Assembly (NCBI GenBank): GCA_964528795.1 | Contig: CAZGUY010000003.1 | Coordinates: 1-41,555, forward strand | Length of the DNA: 41,555 bases | Reading direction: 5' to 3' | Source: DATFJC01 sp964528795 | GTDB lineage: Bacteria > Patescibacteriota > Patescibacteriia > UBA2591 > UBA6264 | Part shown: piece after piece, positions 41,490 through 41,555 of the stretch | Position numbering within the stretch: position 1 is the first letter of the stretch | Layout: the number at the start of each line of letters is the position of its first letter | Translations under genes and position numbers: made by a program | The notes under the pieces: model-generated | Told to the model about the DNA's origin: nothing | What the model saw: only the letters and a program-made list of their open reading frames with translations | Databases searched by the model: none

Positions 41490-41555
41490 ATGCCTGTTGT
41501 AAGCCAAAGACAAATAAAATTTACTCGTTGGTACCTTAGCCATAAAAAGCAAATT
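41490..41555 (+). CDS. Start of an unidentified gene (cut by right edge)
   Basis: Only 22 codons are visible: MPVVSQRQIKFTRWYLSHKK and two more. The basic and aromatic character would fit the cytoplasmic start of a membrane protein, but I do not recognise it. The consensus promoter just upstream supports a real gene that is divergent from uvrB. Confidence 0.6.
   Translation, partial: MPVVSQRQIKFTRWYLSHKKQI

Overview
The window is a stretch of visibly A+T-rich bacterial chromosome carrying mostly housekeeping genes. The content fits the Candidate Phyla Radiation (Patescibacteria): lysine-rich proteins, a secreted DUF5667-type coiled-coil protein, a membrane-anchored baseplate-J-like protein, DUF2304 and PrsW membrane proteins, and almost no Shine-Dalgarno sequences (most starts are preceded by plain A/T). 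The placement is inference from gene content; there is no 16S gene here. TGA acts as a stop (end of rnhA and of the DUF2304 gene), so the TGA=Gly code of Gracilibacteria/SR1 does not apply. Three runs of exactly 100 N are scaffold gaps of unknown true size. They interrupt the HisRS-like gene, uvrC and uvrB.

Layout, left to right. A Xer-type recombinase (minus, cut by the left edge) diverges from a long plus-strand series: rpsO (S15 with a large Lys-rich N-terminal extension), a NYN-domain gene, pnp, a UXS-like SDR protein, a GT2 glycosyltransferase, DUF2304, signal peptidase I, a HisRS-like protein with degenerate motifs, mtaB, a uridine phosphorylase, a HIT protein, a small YtxH-like protein, a ferredoxin, ybeY, ftsA, ftsZ and a small unknown gene. 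Then come greA with a clear terminator, and lysS-serS-recJ-rnhA. The RNase P RNA gene follows with its own promoter and terminator, then a polyprenyl-phosphate sugar transferase and gatB. From miaA onward nearly everything is on the minus strand, except a PrsW protease: miaB, a DUF5667 giant protein, a baseplate-J-like protein and dnaE, a small membrane protein, uvrC, a membrane protein with an unusually strong ribosome binding site, uvrA and uvrB.

The most notable region is the uvrC/uvrA/uvrB cluster (34.1-41.5 kb). UvrB carries a full-length 537-residue intein inserted in the Walker A motif between Lys and Thr. The intein has Hint splicing blocks, two LAGLIDADG motifs and an embedded Xre-like helix-turn-helix. 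UvrA lacks the large insertion domain normally found between two zinc-binding elements. UvrC ends immediately after its RNase-H-like domain, without the usual C-terminal HhH domain. uvrB is read from a back-to-back promoter pair that shares one -35 region with an unknown rightward gene, and its leader contains a terminator-like hairpin. Together this suggests a reduced excision-repair system whose ATPase stays inactive until protein splicing occurs.

Functionally, the left half covers translation and RNA decay (S15, PNPase, YbeY, RNase P, tRNA synthetases, tRNA thiomethylases), cell division (FtsA/FtsZ) and cell-envelope glycans (SDR, GT2, sugar-phosphate transferase). The right half covers replication and repair (DnaE, UvrABC) and exported proteins.
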